Source of the DNA: UBA4416 sp040387475
GTDB taxonomy: Bacteria; Bacteroidota; Bacteroidia; B-17B0; Aurantibacillaceae
Assembly (NCBI GenBank): GCA_040387475.1
Contig: JAZKDT010000057.1
Location: 23,399 to 87,398, forward strand
Length of the DNA stretch: 64,000 nucleotides
Direction: 5' to 3'
Shown: positions 44,450 to 54,148 of the stretch, piece after piece
How positions within the stretch are numbered: position 1 is the stretch's first letter
How the letters are laid out: each line of letters starts with the position of its first letter
Translations under genes and position numbers: made by a program
Notes under the pieces: generated by a model
The model's input: the letters and a program-made list of their open reading frames with translations, nothing else
Database searches by the model: none
What the model was told of the DNA's origin: nothing

Positions 44450-44813
44450 AAACAGGTTTGTTTCATCGCTCTTTATTTTAAGGGAGGAAAGTCCGGGCAA
44501 CGCAGGGTAATTTGCCACCTGAAAGGGTGGGTATATTTTCAGGAATGAAAGTATAACAGATAGTGTCACAGAAAACCAGGTAGCCTTATCATACCCTGGT
44601 ATGGTAAGGTCATAGTGAAAATGTGAGGTAAGAGCTCACATGTGTTATTGGTAACAATGCATAGGACAAACCTCTAATGTTGTAAGGCCATGTAAACTCT
44701 GATCTTGCGGCGACTCGTCGCAATAACTTCGGTTATATCAGAGAGGGTAGGCTGCATAGATAAATGATGGAAGTTGCGCAAGCAATACAGAACCCGGCTT
44801 ATAGAACCTGTTT
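44450..44813 (+). ncRNA. rnpB: RNase P RNA (class A)
   Basis: The catalytic RNA that trims tRNA 5' leaders. Universally conserved words are visible: GAGGAAAGTCCGGGC at 44484-44498 (P4 5' strand), GGTAAGAGCTCAC near 44627-44640, and ACAGAACCCGGCTTAT at 44787-44802 (P4 3' strand). The ends pair as P1: AACAGGTT at 44451-44458 with AACCTGTT at 44805-44812. The T-rich tail after 44812 may serve as terminator. A weak -7-like CATTTTTG lies at 44428-44435. The 44191-44449 gap upstream holds nothing else recognisable. Confidence 0.96.
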
Positions 44814-44832
44814 TTATTTTTAAAATGTACCA

Positions 44833-47800
44833 ATGCTAAAACGCATACTATATATATTTTTACTACTAATCAGTTCTAAATTAGTAAATGCTCAATGTCC
44901 CCAGATATATGATTATTTAGGCAATCTGGTTAATAAACCATATTTTATTAATTGCCAGGGAACCGGAACATACAATATGAACGTGGCATCAAATACTGGT
45001 TGGGGTGCCTATACGATCAACTGGGGAGATGGAACTGCAAATACAAGTGGCAGTACTTACACAGCAAACTCTTTAATAAATCACGTATATAACTCTGCGT
45101 CACCGGATACATTTGTGATTACAATTAATATTCCTTCGCTAGGATGTACTATGACAGGATTGGCAGTTATGGAAAAACCGGTTAACGCCTCTATTCAGAT
45201 TCCTATTGGTGGTGTAACTACTGCGTGTGCGCCTAAGGCGTTGCTGTTTTCAAATTCAAGCACGGATGTTTCTGAAACAACCTGGTTTACCTGGAATTTT
45301 GGAGATGGCTCCCCTCTGCAAACATTTAATTACACCAACGCCGGACAAACCATTTCGCACACATACAATCCCGGAACCGTTAATTGCCAAACTGCTGTAA
45401 CACTTACGGCAAAAAATTATTGCACACCTATTCCAACTATTGCCAACTTTAACCCGATTCAGATATACGACATAGATGACGCAGCCATTACACCTTCGGC
45501 TTTTATTAAATGCTGGCCCGACAATGTATTCACATACACCAATACAACCAACAGAAACTGCGTTCCGCAGGGTAATACATTTCAGCGACAAGAACGTTGG
45601 AATCTTGGCGATTATTGGGGACTGGGACATGATTCCATCATAGGCTGGAGACCCTGGCCACCAACTTCTCCCCTAACCGTTAGTTATCCATCTGTAGGAA
45701 CTTATACGGTACTTCTACAAGATAGTAATTTGTGTGGTGTTGATGTTCAAATACAATCCGTAACGATACTTAATCCACCAACCGCTGGCGTAATTGCCCC
45801 CCCCGGTCCATTTTGCCAGGGGAGCGCGGTTACCTTCACTAACACCAGTCCTACCGGATATTTATACAAATGGAATTTTGGAACCGGTGGCGGTTTTGTG
45901 TCGAGGCCTTTTGGCCCGCAAACTTTTACCTATAACGCCTCAGGAACATTTACAATTTCTGTAGTTGCTTTGATTGGTGGCGGAGGAGCTTCGTGTACTG
46001 ATACCGAAAGAGTGGTTATCAATATTTTACCAAGGCCAAATGCGGACTTTACAGTAACACCCAATAAAGGTTGTAATTCCATTATTGGAGCGATTTTCAC
46101 CGACCAGTCGAGCAGTGCTATCAGTTGGAATTGGAATTTTGGAAATGGTAATACTTTTAACGGACAGTTTCCTCCGCCACAAAATTATAACTCAGTAGGA
46201 AATTTCGTGGGCTCTTTGACTGTAACGGCAGCTAATACGTGCGTACACACCTTTACGGCGCCAATAAGGGTTTATCAAATTCCAACTGCCGCTTTTAGTG
46301 CCTCTAATGCTTGTGTTGGTTCTGCAGCGGCTTTCATCGATAATTCAACGCACGCTCCCGGAGATCCCATTGTGTCATGGAACTGGAATTTTGGTGACGC
46401 GTCGCCAACGGCTACATCTACCACTCAAAACCCGGCCCACACTTATAGTTTACAAAATACCTACACCGTTCAACTGATTGTTAATACAGCCAATTGCGTT
46501 GATACAGTTGAACAAACCATTAACATTAATGTAAAACCAACCGCTGATTTTACTTTGACGCCTATTTCTGGATGCCCTACTTTAACAGTTAACTTTACTA
46601 ATACCTCCCTTAGTGCAACTTCTTACACCTGGAATTTTGGCAATGGAAATACATCCAATGCCATTGATCCCACAGATACTTTTACAAATGCAGGAACTAC
46701 CAATGCAACATACACGGTTAACCTGACGGCATCTACTGCGGCCGGCTGCACAGATACCCATACTTCAATAGTTACTGTTTTTACTAAACCTGTAGCGTCG
46801 TTTACGGTAAGTGCTCCCGCTGGCTGTTCGCCGGTAGCAGCCACTTTTACTAATAATTCGATAGGTGCTACAAGTTATAACTGGAACTTCGGTGACCTTT
46901 CGTCAAGTACCGCTACAACATCTGTTGTGTCTCATACTTACATGAACACCACCTTACTCATTCAAACTTTTACTGCGCAATTAGTAGCAACCAGCAGCAA
47001 TGGCTGCAAGGACAGTTCAAGTTTAACAGTAACAATTTATCCACGACCTATATTTAATTTTACCATGATACCAAGTAGCGGATGTTCGCCACTAAGCGTT
47101 AATTTTCCTCCGGTTTTGGGAGCAGTAACCTATCAGTGGGATTTTGGTGACGGAAGTCCTTTGGATTTTTCTCCTAATCCTACACACGTTTTCACAAACA
47201 CAACAACAGTTAGTAAAACATACACAGTTCAGTTAATCGCTTCCAATGCTTTTTCCTGCGCTGACACCACCTGGGGTTACCCGGTTGTTTTTGCATCGCC
47301 ATTGGCAAACTTTGCCGTTACCCCCACTGTTGGGTGCTCACCTGTTACCACTACTTTTACAAATACAAGTATAGCAGGTTCAACATATCTATGGAAATTT
47401 GGCGACGGTAATACCGCCGCTACTACTCATGCCAATCATACGTACATAAACTTAAGTACTACAGCTGATCAAACTTATACATGTACACTGGTTGCAACGT
47501 CGGCAAACGGCTGCAAAGACTCGCTTGATAAATTTGTGCTAGTGCATCCAAAACCTTTTGCGAATTTTGCATTAGATACTCCACGATGCGCCTCAAAAAC
47601 AATTACGTTTACAAATACATCGCAGGGTTCAAATACTGACAGTTGGAATTTTGGTGACGGCAGCCTGCTTTCATCAGCCGTAAATCCTGCTCACACATAT
47701 ACCAACAACACCATTGGCAATTTAACATTTAGTGTACAATTAATTGCTACCTCTGCATTTGGCTGCAAAGATACGGCTGACGCTGTGACAAGCATTTATG

Positions 47801-49617
47801 CCAAACCCATTGCAAGTGCAGTTATTACTCCTACATCTGGCTGCTCTCCATTAGCTGTAAACATGAATAACACCAGCAATTTTGCACATAGTTATATATG
47901 GCATTACGGCGATGGAAATACCTCTGCATCAACCAATACGAATTATACCTACATTAATCCAAGTAGTGTAACGCATCAAACATTTACCTGCTCGCTGGTT
48001 GCTATAAATAATAATGGATGTCAGGATTCGATCACTATACCTGTATTAACTTTCTTCAAACCAGATGCAACCTTTAATATTGACACGCCAAAATGCGCAT
48101 CGAAAACTATTATGTTCAGTAATAATACCCTAGGCGCCGTTAATTATTTGTGGAACTTCGGTGATTTTAGTTCCACCTCAGCATCGCCAAACCCTGTTCA
48201 CACCTACACAAATAACACGGCCAGCAACATCAATTACACTGTTCAACTTATTGTTACCACTGCATCTGGCTGCAAAGATACAACATTAGGTTATCCCGAA
48301 ATATATGCCAAGCCTGTTGCCGTTTTCGCACTAACACCAAGTGTTTCGTGTTCACCACTAAACACTAGCATGGCCAATTCGAGTTTATTTGCTACCTCCT
48401 ATTTATGGAAATATGGAGATGGTAATACCAATGTCACCTTTAATACCAATTATACTTACACCAATACAAGCAATACTAATAATCAGCTTTATAATTGCAC
48501 ATTGTTGGCCATTAATGCCAACGGATGTGTTGATTCGTTAATTAAACCCGTATTAGTGCTATTTAATCCCAAAGCAAACTTTACGTTAGACACTCCCGCT
48601 TGTTCACCAAAAGTAATAACACTCACTAACACATCACAAGGCGCAGCAAGCTATAAATGGGATCTGGGATTTATGACATCTACTAACACAAATATATCTG
48701 CGGCGTTTACTAATACCACAAGCTTTAATGTAACAAAGCCGGTTCAACTGATTGCTACAACTATCGGCGGATGTAAGGACACGCTTATTGTTCCTGTAGT
48801 AGTGCATCCGAAACCTGAATTTACGATTGCTGCTTTACCAGATACCGGATGTTCCGCATTAGCAGTGAACTTTCCGGCGATTCCTAATGTAGCAACTTAC
48901 CAGTGGAATTTTGGAGATGGCAATATTTCAACAGTTGGAAATACAGATAACATCTATTACAATAACTCCCCAACTACTAAAACATTTACTGTTCAGTTAA
49001 TCGGGACCGATATATATGGATGTAAAGACACGTCCTCCAAAGTCATTAAAGTATTTGCAAAACCGATAGCATTATTTCAGGCAAATCCAACGTTGGTTTT
49101 TGTACCAACAAGTCCGGTTACGTTAACCAATTTATCGGCCAATGCAGTAAGCTATTATTGGGACTTTGGCGACGGAAATAATTCAACAGAATTTAGTCCT
49201 TCGTATACATACCAAAATGCAGGCGAATATCAAATATACCTCGTAGCGAGCAATGTATATGGTTGTGTTGATACCTTTAATTTACCTAATAAGATCGTTG
49301 CAGAATTGGAAAGTTCGGTTGAGATACCAAATGCATTTTCTCCTAATCCAAACGGAGGTAGTGGTGGTGCCTTTGGATCTAACGATGTAAATAACGATGT
49401 GTTTCATCCGGTATTAAGAGGTATTGATAAATACGAACTGAACATCTTTTCGCGATGGGGCGAGTTATTATTTGTATCAAAAGACATTACTATTGGATGG
49501 GATGGATACTACAAAGGCAAATTATGCACACAAGATGTATATGTATGGAAAATAAATGCTACCACTTTGGATGGTAAAAAAATTGCAAAAACAGGGGACG
49601 TACTTTTACTAAGATAA
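44833..49617 (+). CDS. Giant PKD-repeat T9SS surface protein with type B sorting domain
   Basis: The 1594-residue protein has a signal peptide (about 1-20), then about 17 PKD-like domains of 75-90 residues, each with a W-x-F-G-D-G-type motif (for example TWNFGDGSP, LWKFGDGNT, YWDFGDGNNS). Some copies are degenerate (KWDLGFMTS). The last 95 residues are a type B T9SS sorting domain (VEIPNAFSPNPNGG, YELNIFSRWGELLF, GWDGYYKGKLCTQDVYVW). It should be exported as a long stalk-like adhesin or gliding-type surface protein and held by the PorP/SprF-like protein encoded two genes on. It starts only 20 bases after rnpB. Confidence 0.92.
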   Translation: MLKRILYIFLLLISSKLVNAQCPQIYDYLGNLVNKPYFINCQGTGTYNMNVASNTGWGAYTINWGDGTANTSGSTYTANSLINHVYNSASPDTFVITINIPSLGCTMTGLAVMEKPVNASIQIPIGGVTTACAPKALLFSNSSTDVSETTWFTWNFGDGSPLQTFNYTNAGQTISHTYNPGTVNCQTAVTLTAKNYCTPIPTIANFNPIQIYDIDDAAITPSAFIKCWPDNVFTYTNTTNRNCVPQGNTFQRQERWNLGDYWGLGHDSIIGWRPWPPTSPLTVSYPSVGTYTVLLQDSNLCGVDVQIQSVTILNPPTAGVIAPPGPFCQGSAVTFTNTSPTGYLYKWNFGTGGGFVSRPFGPQTFTYNASGTFTISVVALIGGGGASCTDTERVVINILPRPNADFTVTPNKGCNSIIGAIFTDQSSSAISWNWNFGNGNTFNGQFPPPQNYNSVGNFVGSLTVTAANTCVHTFTAPIRVYQIPTAAFSASNACVGSAAAFIDNSTHAPGDPIVSWNWNFGDASPTATSTTQNPAHTYSLQNTYTVQLIVNTANCVDTVEQTININVKPTADFTLTPISGCPTLTVNFTNTSLSATSYTWNFGNGNTSNAIDPTDTFTNAGTTNATYTVNLTASTAAGCTDTHTSIVTVFTKPVASFTVSAPAGCSPVAATFTNNSIGATSYNWNFGDLSSSTATTSVVSHTYMNTTLLIQTFTAQLVATSSNGCKDSSSLTVTIYPRPIFNFTMIPSSGCSPLSVNFPPVLGAVTYQWDFGDGSPLDFSPNPTHVFTNTTTVSKTYTVQLIASNAFSCADTTWGYPVVFASPLANFAVTPTVGCSPVTTTFTNTSIAGSTYLWKFGDGNTAATTHANHTYINLSTTADQTYTCTLVATSANGCKDSLDKFVLVHPKPFANFALDTPRCASKTITFTNTSQGSNTDSWNFGDGSLLSSAVNPAHTYTNNTIGNLTFSVQLIATSAFGCKDTADAVTSIYAKPIASAVITPTSGCSPLAVNMNNTSNFAHSYIWHYGDGNTSASTNTNYTYINPSSVTHQTFTCSLVAINNNGCQDSITIPVLTFFKPDATFNIDTPKCASKTIMFSNNTLGAVNYLWNFGDFSSTSASPNPVHTYTNNTASNINYTVQLIVTTASGCKDTTLGYPEIYAKPVAVFALTPSVSCSPLNTSMANSSLFATSYLWKYGDGNTNVTFNTNYTYTNTSNTNNQLYNCTLLAINANGCVDSLIKPVLVLFNPKANFTLDTPACSPKVITLTNTSQGAASYKWDLGFMTSTNTNISAAFTNTTSFNVTKPVQLIATTIGGCKDTLIVPVVVHPKPEFTIAALPDTGCSALAVNFPAIPNVATYQWNFGDGNISTVGNTDNIYYNNSPTTKTFTVQLIGTDIYGCKDTSSKVIKVFAKPIALFQANPTLVFVPTSPVTLTNLSANAVSYYWDFGDGNNSTEFSPSYTYQNAGEYQIYLVASNVYGCVDTFNLPNKIVAELESSVEIPNAFSPNPNGGSGGAFGSNDVNNDVFHPVLRGIDKYELNIFSRWGELLFVSKDITIGWDGYYKGKLCTQDVYVWKINATTLDGKKIAKTGDVLLLR

Positions 49618-49627
49618 AATAAGATCA

Positions 49628-51184
49628 ATGAAATTAATACTACACATCGCGTTATTATTATGTACAATACAATTGTACGGGCAATCAAAAGTAAGCTCAA
49701 AGTTATATGCCAAAGAGTTAAAATTAGCTAATACTGCTTTTGAATCGGAAGATTATCTGAATGCTATTAATCTATATAGAAAGGTATTAGTTATTGATCC
49801 CAACCAGGAAACGGCTAATTTAAATTCGATTATCAGTCGTTTAAATCTGAATCAGGCGCCTGATTCGAGTATGGTGCACATTGTTAAGTTAAAGAACTCA
49901 CAAACACCTGAAGTACAATATTATTTTGGCATGATCTACCATTTAACTTCCAATTTTAATGAGGCCATAAATTATTATACTAAATACAAAACAATTAATT
50001 CAAAGAACCGAAGCGTTGCCGATAGTGAAGTAGATTACAGAATTAACTGCAGCAAAAATGCAATTGAGTTGATGAGCCAGCCACACCGATCGCTCATTAA
50101 AAATTTAGGTAGTAACATAAACACTGCTTTTTCAGAATATGTACCACTTATAACCCCTGATGAAAGTGTTCTTTATTTTACTTCACGTAGAGAAGGAAGT
50201 GTAGGCAACTTGAAAGATGTGTATAATAATTATTACGAAGACGTATATGTTGCTCAAAAAACTGATGGCGATAAATGGGGTGAACCAAAAAATATAGGAG
50301 CTCCCATTAATACCAATACCCATGATGCTTGTGTGGCTTTAAGCTTCGACGGTAATCAAATGATTATCTTCCGAACGTCGCCTGATCAACTTACCGGTGA
50401 CTTATACCTTAGCCGCGTGGGGTTTAATGGCTGGACAACGCCCGAGAAATTAGGCCCTCAGATAAATACACCTTTTATTGAAACCAGCGCCTGCTTTAGC
50501 ACAGATACCAGCGTTATTTATTTTAGCAGTAACAAGCCCGGTGGCTTAGGAGGAAAAGATATTTATAGAATCAAAAAATTACCAAACGGAAAATGGTCGA
50601 TGCCTATGAACCTTGGGCCTACCATCAATACCGAACGGGATGATGATTCTCCCTTTTTACATCCGGATGGAACAACTTTGTATTTTAGCTCAAAAGGACA
50701 TAATACCATGGGGGAATATGATGTATTTAAAACTATTTTAAATCAGGAAACCAACGCTTTCTCATCGCCGGAAAACTTAGGTTTCCCGATCAATACCATT
50801 CACAATGATATATTCTTTGTATTAAATGCCAATGGAACGCATGGTTATTATTCATCTATTAAAGAGGAAACCTATGGCGGTTCAGATCTGTATATGATTG
50901 ATACACGCTTTGGCGATAACGATTTAAAAGTTAAGCAGGGTAAAGTCATATTTGGAAGCGAACCCAACAAGGCAAAAATTACACTGATAGATATTGAAAG
51001 CAAACAAGTATCCGGGATTTACAATGCCAGTTCAAAAACCGGAAAATTCATCATGGTAATGAATCCCTTAAAAGCATACAAGGCTATTGAAGAAGAAGGT
51101 TTTCAAACCATGATATTAGACATTGAACCTTTAGCTAACGAAATAATTGAAAAAGAATTAATACTAAGCCTTACAAAAAAATAA
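49628..51184 (+). CDS. TPR / PD40 propeller lipoprotein-like PorE-type protein lacking the OmpA domain
   Basis: Signal peptide (about 1-20, ending LYGQ), TPR-like helices (about 25-150), a WD40-like PD40 beta propeller (about 155-435; repeats with LYFTSRREG, IYFSSNKPGGLGGKDIY, LYFSSKGHNTMGEYDVF) and a short C-terminal carboxypeptidase-regulatory-like domain (about 440-518). PorE-type proteins usually add an OmpA-like domain that grips peptidoglycan; here the frame ends at 518 residues without one. It lies 10 bases after the adhesin and abuts the PorP-like gene, so the three form an operon. It probably bridges or supports the surface complex in the periplasm. Confidence 0.85.
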   Translation: MKLILHIALLLCTIQLYGQSKVSSKLYAKELKLANTAFESEDYLNAINLYRKVLVIDPNQETANLNSIISRLNLNQAPDSSMVHIVKLKNSQTPEVQYYFGMIYHLTSNFNEAINYYTKYKTINSKNRSVADSEVDYRINCSKNAIELMSQPHRSLIKNLGSNINTAFSEYVPLITPDESVLYFTSRREGSVGNLKDVYNNYYEDVYVAQKTDGDKWGEPKNIGAPINTNTHDACVALSFDGNQMIIFRTSPDQLTGDLYLSRVGFNGWTTPEKLGPQINTPFIETSACFSTDTSVIYFSSNKPGGLGGKDIYRIKKLPNGKWSMPMNLGPTINTERDDDSPFLHPDGTTLYFSSKGHNTMGEYDVFKTILNQETNAFSSPENLGFPINTIHNDIFFVLNANGTHGYYSSIKEETYGGSDLYMIDTRFGDNDLKVKQGKVIFGSEPNKAKITLIDIESKQVSGIYNASSKTGKFIMVMNPLKAYKAIEEEGFQTMILDIEPLANEIIEKELILSLTKK

Positions 51185-52192
51185 CTGATCATCAAAAATC
51201 AACTCACATATTTACAATTTACAATTTTAAGTCTTTTGTTTTCATTGATGATGAAAGCCCAGGATCCGCAATTCACGCAATTTTACGCATCCCCTATGTA
51301 TTTAAACCCTGCATTCACAGGTGTTACATATGAACATCGTTTTGTGGCCAATTACCGTAATCAATGGCCCGGTGTTAGCAAAGCTTACCAAACATACATG
51401 GCGAGCTATGACTATAATATGAGCGACATCAACAGCGGTTTAGGTTTAACGGTAATGCAAGACAGAGCCGGAACTGCAGGTTTAACCCATACCCAATTTG
51501 GCGTGAGTTATGCTTACCATTTTAAAATAAATAAACTCTCAGAGATCAGGATGGGGGCGAATTTAAATTATAATATGAAACGCATTGATTTCACTAAACT
51601 TAAATTTAATGATCAAATTGCAAGCGGGTCTGCAACATCTCTTGAAGCTGCTAACTACGAGCAACTGAATTTTATGGATTTTGCAGCCGGCGCCCTATTA
51701 AATTCAACACAATACTGGCTTGGCTTAAGTGCCAAGCACCTAACGCAGCCCAATAGCAGTTTAACAGGCGACAGAGTTCCGTTACCGCTCACATTCAGCT
51801 TGCACGGTGGTTACCGTTTTATTATAGAGCAGAAGTCTAAAGATCTCAAACGTTATTTTTCACCGGCGTTTAATTACCGTCACCAACAAAAATATGACCA
51901 ACTGGATATTGGCGTTTACTACTATCATTTACCTTTAAATGTTGGATTATGGTACAGAGGTTTACCATTAAAAAAATATGGTCCAACATACAGTAGCCGT
52001 GAATCCATTGCTTTACTTTTAGGGTTTGATATAACAGACTATAATTTACGTGTTGGCTATAGCTACGACATTACCGTGTCAAAGCTGGGAATAGCAAATT
52101 CATGGGGCGCGCACGAACTTTCCGTGGTTTACGAAATTGCTAAAAAGAAAAAACGGAGCAGAAGGGTGTTGGTGAGTTGCCCGAAATTTTAA
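51185..52192 (+). CDS. PorP/SprF-family outer-membrane protein
   Basis: The mature part AQDPQFTQFYASPMYLNPAF (in part: QDPQFTQFY, LNPAFTGV) is the PorP/SprF signature; the remaining 290 residues are barrel-like and end in a basic tail. These proteins bind the type B sorting domain of T9SS cargo and help anchor it. No ATG precedes the signature in frame at a useful distance: TTG at 51236 would leave only nine residues before it. The frame is open back to the preceding stop, and the stretch from CTG at 51185 encodes a good signal peptide (LIIKNQLTYLQFTILSLLFS). CTG, or ATC just after, is therefore taken as the likely start, with the exact codon uncertain. Confidence 0.82.
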   Translation: MIIKNQLTYLQFTILSLLFSLMMKAQDPQFTQFYASPMYLNPAFTGVTYEHRFVANYRNQWPGVSKAYQTYMASYDYNMSDINSGLGLTVMQDRAGTAGLTHTQFGVSYAYHFKINKLSEIRMGANLNYNMKRIDFTKLKFNDQIASGSATSLEAANYEQLNFMDFAAGALLNSTQYWLGLSAKHLTQPNSSLTGDRVPLPLTFSLHGGYRFIIEQKSKDLKRYFSPAFNYRHQQKYDQLDIGVYYYHLPLNVGLWYRGLPLKKYGPTYSSRESIALLLGFDITDYNLRVGYSYDITVSKLGIANSWGAHELSVVYEIAKKKKRSRRVLVSCPKF

Positions 52193-52332
52193 GCTAACTA
52201 GCTCTTTACCTAAATTGATATCCGAAATCAGCTATATTTCGAAATAATATTATTGGAAACCCTGTTATCAATGATTAAAGATTTACTTAAAGTTATTTCT
52301 TTACTATACCTTAGAAGTACAAACAATCCAAT

Positions 52333-53214
52333 ATGAAAAAACTTCTACTCGCTTATATACTGTTTGCTCAGTTAAATATTTATAGTCAGGCCTCGGTATA
52401 TAAACCATTTTGTAATAACCCAAGCTGGACTGTTGTTTCCACTAATTTTGGAGTGTCTAATTATACAACATATCAATATCAGACCGATACAATTATTGGT
52501 GCTCACACTTACAAAAAAACAAAAGATGTTAGCAGCAGTGCTTTTGCACTTTTCAGGGAAGATCCTTCACAAAAGAAAGTTTACCAATATGATGTTACCA
52601 ATTCAACAGATTATTTATACATAGATTTTAGTTTAAACTATGGCGATCCCTTTACGCTGAATCTAGGCGGGAGTGTTTATTCATTAACGGTTTGTACTAA
52701 GGATTCCATGCTAATCAACGGGTGCTACCACAATAAAGTTAGTCTATCTAACAACGGTGGCTTCATCAGCTATAATTTTGTAGAGGGTATTTTATCAGAA
52801 ATAAATCCCATATATCCTTTTCGATGGCCGGGTGATCCCCAGGTTTGGACAACCTGTGAATGCCACAGCGGTCAGTTTTATTATACAGACTTTGGAAGTC
52901 CTTTTTCGCCATTTAGCTGCAATTTAACCTGCACTCCTGAAGTCCCATGTCCTGCGGTAAGTAACATTGATGAGTTGATGAGCCATTTAATGTATAGTGT
53001 TCATCCCAACCCTGCAATATCGGTTTTGAATATAACTGACGAACTTAATCAGTTGCAAAACGCTACTATTGAAGTTAAAAATTGTTTAGGGCAGGTTGTT
53101 TTATCAACTCCTTTTACAAAACAACTGAATATCTCAGACTTAACTACCGGGATTTACTTTTTTACAGTTCAAAATAAAGGCGGAAAAAAAACAGTTAAAT
53201 TTGTTAAGGAGTAA
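52333..53214 (+). CDS. Secreted protein with T9SS type A sorting domain, unknown function
   Basis: Signal peptide (about 1-18), a 190-residue beta-rich domain with several Cys (for example YNFVEGILSEINPIYP and TTCECHSGQFYY) and a type A sorting domain (about 220-293: YSVHPNPAISVLNI, GIYFFTVQNKGGKKTVKFVKE in part). The N-terminal domain is not recognised; similar modules appear in many Bacteroidota secreted proteins. Its sorting domain is strikingly similar to that of the next gene. It is 140 bases after the PorP-like gene on the same strand, probably with its own promoter. Confidence 0.8.
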   Translation: MKKLLLAYILFAQLNIYSQASVYKPFCNNPSWTVVSTNFGVSNYTTYQYQTDTIIGAHTYKKTKDVSSSAFALFREDPSQKKVYQYDVTNSTDYLYIDFSLNYGDPFTLNLGGSVYSLTVCTKDSMLINGCYHNKVSLSNNGGFISYNFVEGILSEINPIYPFRWPGDPQVWTTCECHSGQFYYTDFGSPFSPFSCNLTCTPEVPCPAVSNIDELMSHLMYSVHPNPAISVLNITDELNQLQNATIEVKNCLGQVVLSTPFTKQLNISDLTTGIYFFTVQNKGGKKTVKFVKE

Positions 53215-53250
53215 GTCGTAATTTTATTTTATACAGTCAATCACTAAACA

Positions 53251-54042
53251 ATGAGATTATTTATATTTTTTATAGTGATTTTCTCGTACAATTGTTGTGC
53301 TCAAAACAGAGAGTCCGCTCCCTCCGGTTTCAAAGGAGAACATTATGCTTTATATACAAAATGCTGGCAGGCAATTACATTTTGTGAAATAACCCAGCAA
53401 ACTTATACATCCTGTGGTTCGGTTAAAAACTGTTATGGTCTGTATGTTTTACCGGGTGATACCTTTTATATTAATATAGAAGATAAAACTCAATCTATGG
53501 AAGTTTCTGCGGATATTTCCTTTGGTGGATATCTGCCCCCCATTAATGGTTTTATATTTAAACCTATTGATAACAATTGTATTCCGGAACAGGCTTTGCA
53601 AATAGTTATTCCTTTAAATGCTCCTCCTGGATCAAGTTTCCAAATAGAGAACCAAAATATTGCATACGTAACCTCTACTCTTAGCCCGGGTATCCCACAG
53701 CCATTTGATATTTATGTAGGCGGTCAACAGCCGCAGTTTACGTTTGCTTTGTCCGACTTTACCACCTGCCCCGTTACGAATGATGTAGGTTTGATTACAA
53801 TCAATACCGATTTTGTTAATGTTGTGTGTTATCCAAACCCAACAAGCAACATCTTAAGCGTAACCGATGAACTTAATCAATTCCAAAACGGGACAATTGA
53901 AGTTAAAAATTGTTTAGGCCTGGTGGTTTTATCAAAAGCATTTTCTAAAGAATTAAATATCTCTGATCTTCCCCCGGGGATCTATTTTTTAACTGTTCAA
54001 AGTAAACGGAGTGCGAAAACCCTTAGGATTGTTAGGGAATAG
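53251..54042 (+). CDS. Secreted protein with T9SS type A sorting domain, paralogous at the C terminus only
   Basis: Signal peptide (about 1-18, ending NCCAQ), a Cys-containing beta-rich domain of unknown family (about 20-180) and a type A sorting domain (about 190-263: VVCYPNPTSNILSV, ELNISDLPPGIYFLTV). The sorting domain shares most residues and long stretches of DNA with the preceding gene, while the N-terminal domains are unrelated. It starts 36 bases after the preceding stop, so the two are likely co-transcribed. Role unknown; export to the surface is expected. Confidence 0.78.
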   Translation: MRLFIFFIVIFSYNCCAQNRESAPSGFKGEHYALYTKCWQAITFCEITQQTYTSCGSVKNCYGLYVLPGDTFYINIEDKTQSMEVSADISFGGYLPPINGFIFKPIDNNCIPEQALQIVIPLNAPPGSSFQIENQNIAYVTSTLSPGIPQPFDIYVGGQQPQFTFALSDFTTCPVTNDVGLITINTDFVNVVCYPNPTSNILSVTDELNQFQNGTIEVKNCLGLVVLSKAFSKELNISDLPPGIYFLTVQSKRSAKTLRIVRE

Positions 54043-54094
54043 CGATATCCGTGAAACCCTTACAGGCTCTGCCCGAAGTGATATAAAATATTTC

Positions 54095-54130
54095 AAAAAA
54101 AAATCCCCAATCTGTTTAGATTGAGGATTT
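54095..54130 (-). terminator. Terminator of metK
   Basis: AAATCCCCAATCT at 54101-54113 pairs with AGATTGAGGATTT at 54118-54130 with one mismatch; the A run at 54095-54103 is a T run on the minus strand. Confidence 0.85.
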
Positions 54131-54148
54131 AAATGTAACAAGTTCAAC

